Shown: in pieces, positions 29,106 through 38,313 of the stretch
How the letters are laid out: the number at the start of each line of letters is the position of its first letter
Position numbering within the stretch: position 1 is the first letter of the stretch
DNA from: Verrucomicrobiota bacterium
GTDB taxonomy: Bacteria; Verrucomicrobiota; Kiritimatiellia; SS1-B-03-39; UBA6053
Assembly: GCA_020831625.1 (NCBI GenBank)
Contig: JAFIGD010000027.1
Span: 1-64,000 of the forward strand
Reading direction: 5' to 3'
Length of the DNA stretch: 64,000 bases
Notes under the pieces: model-generated
What the model saw: only the letters and a program-made list of their open reading frames with translations
Told to the model about the DNA's origin: nothing
Database searches by the model: none
Program-made: the position numbers and the translations under genes

Positions 29106-30002
29106 TTAAAATGACCGGACATCCATGATGCTCCCGGTCTCCGCGAGAATCATCATGAGTCGATCCACCCCAAGGGCGATCCCCGCGCAGGCGGGCATTC
29201 CTTTCTCCAGGGCCGTCAAAAACTCTTCGTCTAAGGGATAGACCTCCTGCCCCCGTTCCGCCCTCGCCCGGCCGCAGGCCTCAAAGCGCGCCCGCTGCTC
29301 GGCAGCATCCGTCAGTTCCGTATAGGCGTTCGCCAGTTCCATTCCCGCCAAATACAACTCCCATCGCTCCGCCACCGGAGCCGCGCCCTCCGCCCCCTCT
29401 TTCAACCGGGCCAGAGCGGCGCGCGCGGCCGGAAAATCGGTCAAAATCACCGGCACCGGAAACTCCGCCAGCCGCGGCTCCACTTTTTCAACCAAATCCA
29501 AGTCAAAGCGATCCTCATCAAAGGCCTCCACCGGATCCCAGCCCGCCCACAGCCAAAACGCGTCCCGCACCGTATACCGCACCGGCTCCGCGCTCAAATC
29601 CACGCCCATGAATTCAGTTTGCCCCGCGGTTTCACAGACCGCCCGGAGCAGCTCATGCGTTTCGATTTCCAGATCCCGATACGTTGCCCCCGCCCGGTAC
29701 CACTCCAGCATCGTATACTCCGGCCGATGCCGGGCACCGCTTTCCCCCCGGCGGAAACACGGTCCGATCTGATAAATCCGCTCATACCCCGCACACACCA
29801 TCCGCTTCATGTGCAGCTCCGGGGAGGTGCGCAGCCAATGGTCTCCCGAGGCTTCCGCGTCAATATGCTCCTCCATCGCCGGCGTCTCCACCCTGACCGG
29901 CGTCTCCACCTCCATGTAGCCCCGCGCATCAAAAAACGCCCGCATCGTTTTCAGAATGCGGGCGCGAAGCTCGAGGGTTTTCTTTCGGGCCGAAAGGCTC
30001 AT
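29106..30002 (-). CDS. epmA: EF-P lysine ligase (GenX/PoxA)
   Basis: 298 residues of class II lysyl-tRNA synthetase catalytic core without the anticodon-binding domain. Motif 2 is FRRGESGARHRPEYTMLEWYRAG, and motif 3 is GIALGVDRLMMIL. Such proteins attach lysine or (R)-beta-lysine to EF-P. Its start shares the A of the efp stop (TAATG), so the two are co-translated. The pairing fixes the assignment over LysS. Confidence 0.94.
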   Translation of the reverse strand: MSLSARKKTLELRARILKTMRAFFDARGYMEVETPVRVETPAMEEHIDAEASGDHWLRTSPELHMKRMVCAGYERIYQIGPCFRRGESGARHRPEYTMLEWYRAGATYRDLEIETHELLRAVCETAGQTEFMGVDLSAEPVRYTVRDAFWLWAGWDPVEAFDEDRFDLDLVEKVEPRLAEFPVPVILTDFPAARAALARLKEGAEGAAPVAERWELYLAGMELANAYTELTDAAEQRARFEACGRARAERGQEVYPLDEEFLTALEKGMPACAGIALGVDRLMMILAETGSIMDVRSF

Positions 30003-30568
30003 TATTTCTTGCTGATCCGGTCCGCGTATTCGCCGGTGCGGGTGTCGATCCGCACCCAGTCGCCCTCCTTGATGAACAGCGGCACGTGAATCTCGTATCC
30101 GTTGTCCACCTTCGCAGGCTTGGTCACGTTCGTGGCCGTGTCCCCGCGGGCGCCGGGCTCGGTTTCAGTGATTTCTTTCTCCACAAAGTTCGGCATTTCA
30201 AGGTCGATCGCCACATCATTGAAAAACAAGACCTTCACCGGCATGTCCTCTGTCAGGAAATATTTCATGTCCCCAATCACGTCCTTGTCCACCGTCACCT
30301 GCTCATAGGTGGAATCGTCCATGAACACAAAATGATCGCCTTCGGGGTAGGAATAGACCATTTCCCGCTGCATCAAATCCGGCTTGCCCACCTTGTCGGC
30401 GGAACGGTAGGTGCGGTCCATGGTGCTTCCGGTGAGAATATTCTTCAATTTGCACCGGTACAGCGCCTGGCCTTTACCGGGTTTGACAAACTGAAAGTCC
30501 GTAATCACATACGGATCGCCGTCGATTTCGATTTTGAGGCCTTTACGTAAGTCGCTGGTTGTGTACAT
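30002..30568 (-). CDS. efp: Elongation factor P
   Basis: 188 residues with the three-domain EF-P fold. The loop FVKPGKGQA carries Lys32, the equivalent of the lysine modified by EpmA in E. coli (K34). The C-terminus has GYEIHVPLFIKEGDWVRIDTRTGEY. EF-P rescues ribosomes stalled at polyproline. AAGGA precedes the ATG, and a near-consensus promoter lies 44 bases upstream. Confidence 0.97.
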   Translation of the reverse strand: MYTTSDLRKGLKIEIDGDPYVITDFQFVKPGKGQALYRCKLKNILTGSTMDRTYRSADKVGKPDLMQREMVYSYPEGDHFVFMDDSTYEQVTVDKDVIGDMKYFLTEDMPVKVLFFNDVAIDLEMPNFVEKEITETEPGARGDTATNVTKPAKVDNGYEIHVPLFIKEGDWVRIDTRTGEYADRISKK

Positions 30569-30611
30569 TGGATTCCTTAAAAAGAGGGTGAACAAACAAA
30601 AGTGGCTTCGC

Positions 30612-30640
30612 TCTATACCTTTCAGGAATGCAAATGTCAA
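30612..30640 (-). promoter_or_regulatory. Sigma-70 promoter of efp-epmA
   Basis: On the minus strand TTGACA (exact -35) is followed after 17 bases by TATAGA. The -35 box covers the start codon region of the divergent membrane-protein gene at 30634, so the two genes' 5' ends overlap on opposite strands. Confidence 0.75.
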
Positions 30641-32145
30641 AAGAACACACACCGCCGAAACACACGAACTCCGCCCGCCTCAAAACCGGCCTCGGCATCC
30701 TGCTGCTCTGTCTTCCCCTCGTTCCGCCCGCGGAGGCCATCGTCCCCGGAACCTTTATGCGGATGATGCTCCTCACCGCCCTCGGCGCCGGCATCGCCAC
30801 CGAAATTCTGCGCCGCCTCCCGCCCTTCGCCGCCAACCGCCCCCGCGTTCTTTGGAGCACCCTGCTTCTTCCCCTCGCCCTGCCGCGTGTCTTTCCGATT
30901 TTCCCCGCCGTACTCGAAGCCTGCCTCTATCTGCTCCCCCTGCTGCTCCTCTCCCGCACCGCCCGTCAGCCCCGCAGCCTTCATCTCGCGCTCGCCTTCG
31001 CCGGTTCCGCCGCCCTCACCCTTTGGATCGGCCAAACCGACGGCCCCGCGCTCTCGGCCCTGCTTCCCGGCATTCTCTTTTTATTCCTGCCCCTCGCCCT
31101 TTGCCTCCGCAAACCCTGGCACTTTTTCGCCTTTCCCGCTGCCGCCACCTCCCTCGCCCTCCTTCTCCTCACCCTCCATCTCACCCCTCTCCATTACTGG
31201 CAAACCACCGCGCGGATGACCACCGCCGAGGCCCGCGAACGCGCTCCCGGCACCGCCCCCGCGCCCCGCTACCGTCCCGCGCCCGACGCCCCCCCGGCCC
31301 TCCCCGGGGACTTCAGCCCGCAACTCGTCGCCTTGATCCACGCCCGCCAAACCGCCCTCAGCCGCCCCGCCCTCCGCGCCCTCTTCGAAAACGCGCCGCT
31401 CCCGCCCGACGAAATGATCCGCGCCCTCCGCGTCTACGGCTTCATTCAGCATGACCGCCACGGTTTCCACATTCCCTCCGAAGCCTTCACCCTCGACCCC
31501 GCCGAACACCTCGCCCCCGACTACCTCCTCTGGGTCGAAAAACTCCGCGCCCACGCCGGTATCAATCCCGAAACCCTCTCCGCCGACCTCCTCCGCGAAG
31601 CCCGCCGCAACGAAGTCCTCCTCCCGGTCCGCCCCGGCTCCGCCCTCCTCCGCTTCTCCGCCAACCACCGCGCCCGCCTCGCCAACGAACTGCTTCCCCG
31701 CCAAATTCTCACCCTCCTCGACCTCGGTCCCGACACCCCGCCCCTCACCGCCGAAACCTACGCCCGAACCTGGGATCTCCCCCTCACCGCCGCCGAAGCC
31801 GAACTCCGCAATTTATACGACACCGGCCACCTCGAACCCGTCCGCTGGCAGGCCCGGGATGTCCGTCCACCCCCCGTAACCCTGCCCGATGCCAACCGCG
31901 GCCTGCGCATTCTCCTGCGCATCGCCCTCGCCGCCCTCGGACTCCACCTGCTCCGCGCCTGCCCCGGGCCTTTGCGAAAAAACCTCCACATCCTCGGCGG
32001 CCTCAGCGTCTGGGGGTTCACCGCCACCGAACTCGCCGCCTCCGCCCAAACCCTCCCCGCCGCCTCCCTCCTCGCCCTCTGGCTCACGCCCGTCTCCCTG
32101 ATCCTCCTCACCGCCGCCCTTTGGGTTCGCCCGTCTGAGAGGTGA
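30634..32145 (+). CDS. Multi-pass membrane hypothetical protein
   Basis: About 503 residues. The N-terminal half (to about 195) holds roughly five to six hydrophobic helices rich in Leu/Ala/Pro. A soluble, arginine- and proline-rich helical domain follows (about 200-420, with repeated short helical motifs). Two or three helices close the protein. I recognise no family. AGGA lies six bases before ATG 30634; an ATG six bases earlier abuts the ribosome site. Codons are extremely C-rich compared with neighbours. Confidence 0.65.
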   Translation: MSKEHTPPKHTNSARLKTGLGILLLCLPLVPPAEAIVPGTFMRMMLLTALGAGIATEILRRLPPFAANRPRVLWSTLLLPLALPRVFPIFPAVLEACLYLLPLLLLSRTARQPRSLHLALAFAGSAALTLWIGQTDGPALSALLPGILFLFLPLALCLRKPWHFFAFPAAATSLALLLLTLHLTPLHYWQTTARMTTAEARERAPGTAPAPRYRPAPDAPPALPGDFSPQLVALIHARQTALSRPALRALFENAPLPPDEMIRALRVYGFIQHDRHGFHIPSEAFTLDPAEHLAPDYLLWVEKLRAHAGINPETLSADLLREARRNEVLLPVRPGSALLRFSANHRARLANELLPRQILTLLDLGPDTPPLTAETYARTWDLPLTAAEAELRNLYDTGHLEPVRWQARDVRPPPVTLPDANRGLRILLRIALAALGLHLLRACPGPLRKNLHILGGLSVWGFTATELAASAQTLPAASLLALWLTPVSLILLTAALWVRPSER

Positions 32146-32212
32146 GCGGGGAGAACACGCAAATTCCGATGTTCGGAAAATCGGTCCACCTGTTTTCCGA
32201 AGTTCGGAACCC

Positions 32213-32303
32213 GCATTCGTCATTCGACACTCCACACTCGTTCCTCGTCTTTCACCACTCGTCATTCGTCACTCGTCACTCGTCATTCTTCCCTCGTCCC
32301 TCT
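32213..32303. repeat. Heptamer array TCAYTCG, copy 2 (degenerate)
   Basis: Thirteen 7-base units related to TCAYTCG, intact in the middle (CCACTCG TCATTCG TCACTCG) and decayed toward both ends. The stop codon of the metallophosphoesterase gene lies within it, and it directly follows the end of the membrane-protein gene. Confidence 0.85.
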
Positions 32304-33284
32304 CAACACATGCACCGTCACTTCGCCCGGGCAATTCAACCGACAGTCAATCGACGATGTTCCGGCCCCGCGCGAGGTGTACCCCAGCATTCCCTCCCAC
32401 GCCCACGCCCCGCGGATCATCGCCCGCGGCGTGTCCTTCACATGCGCCACCAGCGGACAGCCGCCCGGCAAACACAACTGCCCCCCGTGCGTATGCCCCG
32501 ACAGCATCAGATCATACCCCTCCGCCGCCCCCGCCCGATACAGCTCCGGACTGTGTGACAGCAACACCGACACCGCCGCCTCCGCCACCTGATCCCGCAT
32601 CGGCCCGAAATCATGCGTCCGGTACCAATGACCGTCGTCCACCCCCGACAACAAAATCCGGTCCCCGCCGCGCTCCAGCCACACCGCCTCGTTCACCAGC
32701 CCGCGAATCCCCATCTCCGGCAACCGCAGCATGATTTCGATGCTGTCATGATTCCCCAGCACCGCATACACCGGGTCCCCCAACGCGCCCCGTACCTCCT
32801 CCAACGCCGTCAGCGACTCCTCATACGGCCCGAAATCCTCTCCCCGGTAATCCCCCGTCAACACACACACATCAAACGCCACCTCCCTCAGTTGCGCCTT
32901 CAAAATCCCCGCCAGCTCCGGCGTGTAATCAAAATGAAAATCCGTCAGCTGCAGAACCCGGAACCCGTCAAACCCCGCCGGCAGATTCTCCAGCCACACC
33001 TCCCGCTCCACCAACTGCGGGGCGCGGGCCAAACGGCGCGCCCGCTCCAACTGACCCGTCATCCACAAGCCCGCCTTCAAACCCCTCCGATACACCGGCT
33101 TCACCCACCGCCCCGCCGGATGCCCCCCGTACCGCGCCACCCGGTCATAAATCTCCAACTGACGTCCAATGCGCCGCTCCAAATACTCCGCCCCGAAATG
33201 CGCCGCCAGCCGCGCATAATCCACATCCCGGTAATGGGAATGGACATGCACCCGATCCATCAATTCCTGCGGCAGTTCGTGCAT
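32283..33284 (-). CDS. Calcineurin-like metallophosphoesterase
   Basis: 333 residues. After a helical N-terminal region (about 1-90), the phosphoesterase domain shows TDFHFD (D-x-H), LTGDYRG, VLGNHDSIE, LLSHSPELY and SGHTHGGQLCLPGG. It is of the YkuE/YaeI type, whose members act on lipid or small phosphodiesters; the substrate is unknown. Its ATG shares a base with the fmt stop (TGATG), with GAGGGG just upstream. The last residues, GTREE, come from the heptamer repeat. Confidence 0.88.
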   Translation of the reverse strand: MHELPQELMDRVHVHSHYRDVDYARLAAHFGAEYLERRIGRQLEIYDRVARYGGHPAGRWVKPVYRRGLKAGLWMTGQLERARRLARAPQLVEREVWLENLPAGFDGFRVLQLTDFHFDYTPELAGILKAQLREVAFDVCVLTGDYRGEDFGPYEESLTALEEVRGALGDPVYAVLGNHDSIEIMLRLPEMGIRGLVNEAVWLERGGDRILLSGVDDGHWYRTHDFGPMRDQVAEAAVSVLLSHSPELYRAGAAEGYDLMLSGHTHGGQLCLPGGCPLVAHVKDTPRAMIRGAWAWEGMLGYTSRGAGTSSIDCRLNCPGEVTVHVLRGTREE

Positions 33285-34219
33285 CACCCCTCGAGTCTAC
33301 CCCCGACCGCCAACGGATGTCCATTCAGAAACGCCCCCCCGTCCATCGCCGCCTTCCCCGGCGGCTGCACCCGCAGCAAACGCATCGCGCCCTCCCCGCA
33401 CGCGATCAGCGGCCCCTCCCCCGAAACATCCAGCACCGCCCCCGGCTCGCCCCCGCCATCCTCCACCCGCGACCGCAACACCTTCAGCGGCCCCGTCCCC
33501 GCCAGCTCCGTGAAGGTCCCCGGCCAGGGCTGATACGCCCGCACCCGGTTGTGCAGCACCCGCGCCGGCAGTTTCCAGTCCAGCCGCCCGTCCTCTTTAA
33601 CCAGCTTCCGGCACTCCGTCGCCTCCGCGTCATCCTGCGGAGACCACACCGCCGACCCGTCCCGCAAACGCCGCACCGCCTCCACAATCACCTCCGCGCT
33701 CAACGCCGCAAAGCGGTCATGCAGCTCCGCGCCCGTCTCCTCCGGACCGATCTCCACCGGCACCTGCATCAGAATATCCCCCGCATCCATCCTCTCGCTC
33801 ACCCGGATCACCGAAAGCCCCGACCGCGACACCCCGTCCGCCACCGCGCTCTGAATCGGACTCGCCCCCCGGTACTTCGGCAACAGCGACGGATGCAGAT
33901 TGATCGCCCCCGACGGCGGCAGCGCGCACACCGGCCGCGGCAAATACTGACCATACGCGAACACCACCAGCAAATCCGGCTTCAGCGCCGCCAGCGCCTC
34001 ACAGCATGTCCCCACCCGCTCCGGCGTCAGCACCTCCAGCCCAAGCTCCAGCGCCTTCTGCTTCACCGGCGAAGCCGTCAGCACCCGTTTCCGGCCGCTC
34101 GGCCGGTCCGGCTGCGTGCACACCCCGCACACCGTCAAATCCGGGGCCGCATGAAGCGCCGCCAGCGCCGGCACCGCGATGTCCGCCGTGCCCATATACA
34201 GAATTCTCTCAATCGACAT
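33284..34219 (-). CDS. fmt: Methionyl-tRNA formyltransferase
   Basis: 311 residues. It formylates initiator Met-tRNA. The N-terminal domain has YMGTADIAVPALAAL, INLHPSLLPKYRGASPIQ (catalytic Asn-His) and RMDAGDILMQ (Asp). The C-terminal OB domain contains RVRAYQPWPGTF. The usual partner def is not adjacent; the gene is instead coupled to a phosphoesterase. ATG at 34222 is an alternative start. Confidence 0.95.
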   Translation of the reverse strand: MSIERILYMGTADIAVPALAALHAAPDLTVCGVCTQPDRPSGRKRVLTASPVKQKALELGLEVLTPERVGTCCEALAALKPDLLVVFAYGQYLPRPVCALPPSGAINLHPSLLPKYRGASPIQSAVADGVSRSGLSVIRVSERMDAGDILMQVPVEIGPEETGAELHDRFAALSAEVIVEAVRRLRDGSAVWSPQDDAEATECRKLVKEDGRLDWKLPARVLHNRVRAYQPWPGTFTELAGTGPLKVLRSRVEDGGGEPGAVLDVSGEGPLIACGEGAMRLLRVQPPGKAAMDGGAFLNGHPLAVGGRLEG

Positions 34220-34310
34220 CATCCCCCCGCCATACGATGCCACCCGCCGTGAATCAATCCCAATCCTGTCCACATCCACCTGCCTGCGTAAATAACCCCA
34301 ATTCTCAATC

Positions 34311-34334
34311 TTAATCTTAATCTTAATCTTAATC
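34311..34334. repeat. Hexamer array TTAATC, copy 1
   Basis: Four perfect TTAATC units, with a variant TCAATC just before them. The array lies between the divergent fmt and porin-like genes. Confidence 0.85.
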
Positions 34335-34402
34335 TTCCATATTAAATATTAATTTTTTGATTGATCAAAGTTCACAAATCATTTAGTCGTGGGTTTTATC
34401 GC

Positions 34403-34432
34403 GGTAATATCATTGCCAATCTTTTGTTTGGC
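34403..34432. promoter_or_regulatory. Two overlapping dyads before the porin-metal importer genes
   Basis: GGTAAT-ATC-ATTGCC (34403-34417) overlaps GCCAA-N8-TTGGC (34415-34432). They lie 60-90 bases before the porin-like gene, just before a weak TATACC/TATGAA -10 region. The TAAT-N-ATT arms recall Zur/Fur-type operators, but the match is loose. Confidence 0.35.
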
Positions 34433-34491
34433 ATGTATACCAGATATGAAACCCATTTGCAAAGCTAATAATAAACCCTAGCGGAGACCTA

Positions 34492-35652
34492 ATGATGATG
34501 AAATGTCATTACAAAATAAAACCCCTCTCCTTAAAACGTTCGCCCGTGGTCCGGGCCACCGCCCTCTCAGCGCTGCTGGCTGCAGTTCCCACCTTTGGCG
34601 CGGACAGCGGACTGGCCGGAACGCCCTTAAACATTGGTGCCGGCCTGGATATGGTCTTTACCGCGCCGCTGCGGGACATGGACGATTCCGAATTCGAAGT
34701 CCGGGCCTTCGAACTGAACATCGGCGCGCCGGTCGATCCGTTTTTCAACTTCCTCGCGACCCTGAGTTGGCACGAAGGCGAAATCGATCTGGAGGAGGCC
34801 TGGGTCTCCACGATTCTTCCCGGCGGTTTCAAGCTTCAGTTCGGCCGTGAGTTCATCCCCTTCGGCTACCTCAACCGGGTTCATGAACACGATTTCCCCC
34901 AGGTCGACCAACCCTACGTCATCGAAGGCCTCACCACCGATCACGGCTTCATCGGCGACGGCTTTCACCTCGAATACATCGCCCCCTTCATGAACCCCAC
35001 CCTCACGGTTATCTTCGGCGCGTACGACCAAATTCAACACAGCGTCGGCCGCCGCATGGACGGATTTCCCCTGCTCGGCCGGGTGCAGACCTTCGCCGAA
35101 AGCGCCAACGGCCGTCACTCCGTTCTGGCCGGGATCTCCTATCTCACCACTGCCGGCGATAAGGACCCCATGGAGGACCGCCTCAATGCCGACGGCCAAA
35201 CCGCCGACCGCCGCGCCCGGGGTAAAATGGACTACACCTTCGGTCTGGACGCGAAATATAAATTTTCTCCCGGCCGCACCACCTATCAGGGCTTCACCCT
35301 GGGCGCGGAATTTTTGCGCGTTGCCTATGATCCCTATGAAAACCATATGGACTTCGTTCCCGGCATGAACATCGGCTCCGACGAGGGCTTTTATGTCTAT
35401 GCCGAATGGGACTTCGACCGCTTCCGCGGCATCGGATACCGCTACGACCGCACCGACGTGCTCTTCTCCAGTCTTGAAGATGACGCGCAAATCGAGGCCC
35501 ACTCGATCTACTATCAGTGGCGTCCCACCGAATTTTCACGCCTCCGTCTGCAATACCAATACGCGAACGACGACCGCGAGGACGAGTCCGAGCATCTGGT
35601 GATGCTTCAGGGCACATTCTTCGTCGGCTGGCATCCACCCCACCGCTTCTAA
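34492..35652 (+). CDS. Porin-like outer-membrane protein of metal-uptake operon
   Basis: 386 residues. After a signal sequence ending near TFGADSG, amphipathic strands alternate through the protein, with aromatic-rich turns (FQL QFGREFIPFGYLNRV region; YHYQ-like strands) and a terminal phenylalanine (HPPHRF), typical of outer-membrane barrels. Parts such as WVSTILPGGFKLQFGREF recall phosphate- or zinc-linked porins (OprP/OprO-like). It sits 24 bases before the metal-binding protein gene, so entry of a metal ion or chelate is inferred. GGAG precedes the start. Confidence 0.7.
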   Translation: MMMKCHYKIKPLSLKRSPVVRATALSALLAAVPTFGADSGLAGTPLNIGAGLDMVFTAPLRDMDDSEFEVRAFELNIGAPVDPFFNFLATLSWHEGEIDLEEAWVSTILPGGFKLQFGREFIPFGYLNRVHEHDFPQVDQPYVIEGLTTDHGFIGDGFHLEYIAPFMNPTLTVIFGAYDQIQHSVGRRMDGFPLLGRVQTFAESANGRHSVLAGISYLTTAGDKDPMEDRLNADGQTADRRARGKMDYTFGLDAKYKFSPGRTTYQGFTLGAEFLRVAYDPYENHMDFVPGMNIGSDEGFYVYAEWDFDRFRGIGYRYDRTDVLFSSLEDDAQIEAHSIYYQWRPTEFSRLRLQYQYANDDREDESEHLVMLQGTFFVGWHPPHRF

Positions 35653-35676
35653 CCCCTTCTTTTGGAGAATCTATCC

Positions 35677-36603
35677 ATGAACACCCTTGCAAAACGTCTG
35701 CTTGCCGCCTTGCTCATCAGCCTCGGTCTGATTCCGTCGGCCTCCGCCCGCCTCCGGGTCACCACCACCACCACCGACCTCGCAGCCCTGGCCGAAACCG
35801 TCGGCGGCGACCGTGTCGATGTGTTCTCCCTGTCCCGTCCCCTGCAGGACGCCCACTATCTGGACGCCACCCCCGGCATGATCGTCCGCATCAGCCGCAG
35901 CGATCTGTTCATCGAGAACGGCTTCGACCTGGAAATGGGCTGGGTGCCCGAAGTCCTGCGCGAAACCCGCAACCGCAACGTGCGCTCCGGCGGCCCCGGC
36001 CACGTGAACGCCTCCAACGGCATTCAGGCCATTCAGGTTCCCGAACGGATTCACCGCGACATGGGCGATGTCCATCCCTCCGGCAACCCCCACTATACCC
36101 TGGACCCCATCATCGCCCAGCAGGCTGCACGGAACATTGCCGACGGCCTCATCCGGGTCGATCCGCGCCACGCCGACACCTACCGTGCCAACCTCGAGGC
36201 CTTCATTGCCCGCAGTGACGAGGTCGTCAACGAATGGGTCGCCCGCTTCGAACCTCACGCCGGCAGTCGGTTGATCATCTACCACAAACACTTCGACTAC
36301 ATGTTCGAACGCCTCGGCCTGGGGATCGCGGATTCAATCGAACCGCTCCCGGGACTCGCCCCCTCCGCGCGACACGTGGCCGGACTGATCGCCCGCCACA
36401 CCCCGGACACCGTCCGCATGGTCGTCATGGAACCCTGGCACGACCAGCGCGTGGGGCGTCAGGTCGCCGACGGCATCGGCGTACCCCTGCTCATCCTCTG
36501 CCCCACCGTGGGATCCTGCGAGGGAGCCGGCGACCTGATCGGACTTTTCGAAACCAACGCCCGCAAGCTGCTCGAATTGCTCGAAGCCGAAGCGTCTGAA
36601 TGA
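35677..36603 (+). CDS. ZnuA-like metal-binding protein of ABC importer
   Basis: 308 residues. A signal peptide ends near PSASA. Cluster A-I (TroA-like) features are VTTTTTDLAALAETVGGD, the ligand His regions DAHYLDATP and GNPHYTLDP, YHKHFDYMFERLGL, and a late acidic ligand. It lacks the long His-rich loop of classical ZnuA, so Zn, Mn or Fe are all possible. ATG 35677 has GGAG upstream. It overlaps the ATPase gene by four bases. Confidence 0.85.
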   Translation: MNTLAKRLLAALLISLGLIPSASARLRVTTTTTDLAALAETVGGDRVDVFSLSRPLQDAHYLDATPGMIVRISRSDLFIENGFDLEMGWVPEVLRETRNRNVRSGGPGHVNASNGIQAIQVPERIHRDMGDVHPSGNPHYTLDPIIAQQAARNIADGLIRVDPRHADTYRANLEAFIARSDEVVNEWVARFEPHAGSRLIIYHKHFDYMFERLGLGIADSIEPLPGLAPSARHVAGLIARHTPDTVRMVVMEPWHDQRVGRQVADGIGVPLLILCPTVGSCEGAGDLIGLFETNARKLLELLEAEASE

Positions 36604-37367
36604 GTTCGAGTCTCTTCGAGTTTCAAAACGCGGACCTCGGCTACCGTGGAAATCTCCTGCTGCGGGATCTGTCTCTCTCTCTGGCGGCGGGAGATTTCCT
36701 CGGGATCGTCGGGCCCAACGGCGCCGGCAAGTCCACCCTGGTGAAAACCATGCTGGGCCTGCTGCCGCTTCGGGGCGGCCGCATGGGCTGGCGGCCCGAA
36801 CGCCCCCTCATCGGCTATGTCCCCCAGCGCGAACAGATCGACGCCATCTGGCCCCTGCGCGTGTGCGACACCCTGCGGCTGACCCTCTCCGCCATGGACC
36901 GCCCCCGCCTCCGCCGCAAAGATCACCTCGAGGATATTGACCGCGTCATGCGCGCCACCGGCATCGAGGCGCTCGCCCACCAGACCCTCAGCACCCTGTC
37001 CGGCGGCGAAATGCAGCGGCTGCTGCTCGCCCGCGCGCTCGTCGTGCGTCCACGCGTCCTGTTTCTCGACGAACCCACTGCCGCCATGGACCTCTTTTCG
37101 ACCGAACGCTTCATGGACCTCATCGCCGGCCTCCACCGCGACGAGGGCCTCACCGTCATTCTCGTCACCCACGACCTCCAGTCCCTCGCCGGGCGCGCGG
37201 ACACCCTCGGCATCCTCTCCGACGGCGTCCTCCATCACGGTCCCGCCGACGAAATGCTCACCTCCGAACGCCTCACCCGGGTCTACGGCTGTGACGTGCG
37301 CGTGGAACGTCAAAACGGAACCTGTTTCATCAAGGCGCACGCCGCCGGCAAGGACGCACCCACATGA
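36600..37367 (+). CDS. Metal ABC importer ATPase (ZnuC-like)
   Basis: 255 residues. Walker A is GPNGAGKSTLVKTMLG, the Q-loop YVPQREQID, signature LSGGEMQRLLLARAL, Walker B VLFLDEPTAAMD, and the switch His in VTHD. The Q-loop Y-V-P-Q-R is typical of zinc/manganese importers. It overlaps both neighbours by ATGA. Confidence 0.92.
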   Translation: MSSSLFEFQNADLGYRGNLLLRDLSLSLAAGDFLGIVGPNGAGKSTLVKTMLGLLPLRGGRMGWRPERPLIGYVPQREQIDAIWPLRVCDTLRLTLSAMDRPRLRRKDHLEDIDRVMRATGIEALAHQTLSTLSGGEMQRLLLARALVVRPRVLFLDEPTAAMDLFSTERFMDLIAGLHRDEGLTVILVTHDLQSLAGRADTLGILSDGVLHHGPADEMLTSERLTRVYGCDVRVERQNGTCFIKAHAAGKDAPT

Positions 37368-38179
37368 TGCGGGAACTGATCGAAATGTACGAATACGCCT
37401 TCATGCGCCAGGCGCTGGTGGTCGGCGTCTTCGGCGGCGGACTGCTCGCGTTTCTGGGCGTGTTTGTCCACCTCCGACGCATCGTGTTTCTCGGAGCCGC
37501 GCTGCCGCAGATCACCGCCCTGGGCATCGCCGCCGCGGCGGTGCTGCATCTGCCCGCCCTGTCCGGGGCCCTCGCCGGCGGTCTGGCGGGCATCCTCCTG
37601 CTCTCCTTCACCGGCAAGCCCGGCCACCTCCCGGCCGAAGGCTGGATCGGCATCGCCTACGCCACCGGCGGATCGCTGGCGATTGTGCTCATGGCCGTTT
37701 CCCCGCATCCGGACGCCGGAGCCCTGCGCTTTTTCACCGGGGACATTCTCGGCACCTCCCGCAATGAGGCCGTCTTCGCCGTGATCGCGGCCCTGTTCAC
37801 CGCCGTGATTTTCCGGCTTTTCTGGAGTCAGTTCGTGGTCAGCAGCTTCGACCCCGTGATGTCGGCCACCCTCGGCATCCGCGTCCGCCTCTGGAACGCA
37901 CTGCTCTTCCTCTGCCTCGGCTTCGGCCTCGCCGCGGTCATGAACAGCGCCGGCAGCATGCTCGCCTTCGGCATGCTCATCGGACCGCCCGCAGCCGCGC
38001 TGATGCTCTTCCGCGGCTTCCCAGCCGTCATCATCGCCACCCTCATCTTCGGCGCCCTCGCCGCCTTCGTCGGCCTCACCTTCTCCTTCTGGTTCGACCT
38101 CCCCGGCGGACCCGCCATGGCCACCGCCGCCCTCTTTCCCGTCTTCCCCGCCTGGCTCCTCCACAAATTCCGCGCGTAA
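37364..38179 (+). CDS. Metal ABC importer permease (ZnuB-like)
   Basis: 271 residues, about eight helices. It matches the ABC-3 family: FMRQALVVGVFGGGLLAFLGV, RRIVFLGAALPQITALGIA, GDILGTSRNEAVF and a C-terminal MNSAGSMLAFGMLIGPPAAAL. It forms the channel for the preceding binding protein and ATPase. Repeat elements begin shortly after its stop. Confidence 0.92.
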   Translation: MMRELIEMYEYAFMRQALVVGVFGGGLLAFLGVFVHLRRIVFLGAALPQITALGIAAAAVLHLPALSGALAGGLAGILLLSFTGKPGHLPAEGWIGIAYATGGSLAIVLMAVSPHPDAGALRFFTGDILGTSRNEAVFAVIAALFTAVIFRLFWSQFVVSSFDPVMSATLGIRVRLWNALLFLCLGFGLAAVMNSAGSMLAFGMLIGPPAAALMLFRGFPAVIIATLIFGALAAFVGLTFSFWFDLPGGPAMATAALFPVFPAWLLHKFRA

Positions 38180-38235
38180 ACAGGCTGAGCCCTTCGCCTC
38201 CCTTCCCTTCCTGCCCCCCCCTCCCTGCCTCAAAG

Positions 38236-38264
38236 ATCAGTGAAAATCAGTGTCATCAGTGGTT
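38236..38264. repeat. Decamer trio ATCAGTG, copy 1
   Basis: Three units ATCAGTGAAA, ATCAGTGTC and ATCAGTGGTT stand head to tail at about 10-base spacing (the middle one is 9). They follow a CTGCCTCA-type element after the permease gene. Confidence 0.8.
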
Positions 38265-38313
38265 TTCCCTCACCGTATCCTAAATCCCCTCCCCCCAAGC
38301 ATGGCGGATAGGT

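Noticed and set aside
32283-33284. Metallophosphoesterase as partner nuclease of the ATP-dependent ligase
   Set aside because: It is of the YkuE/YaeI type, 17 kb away, and coupled to fmt.
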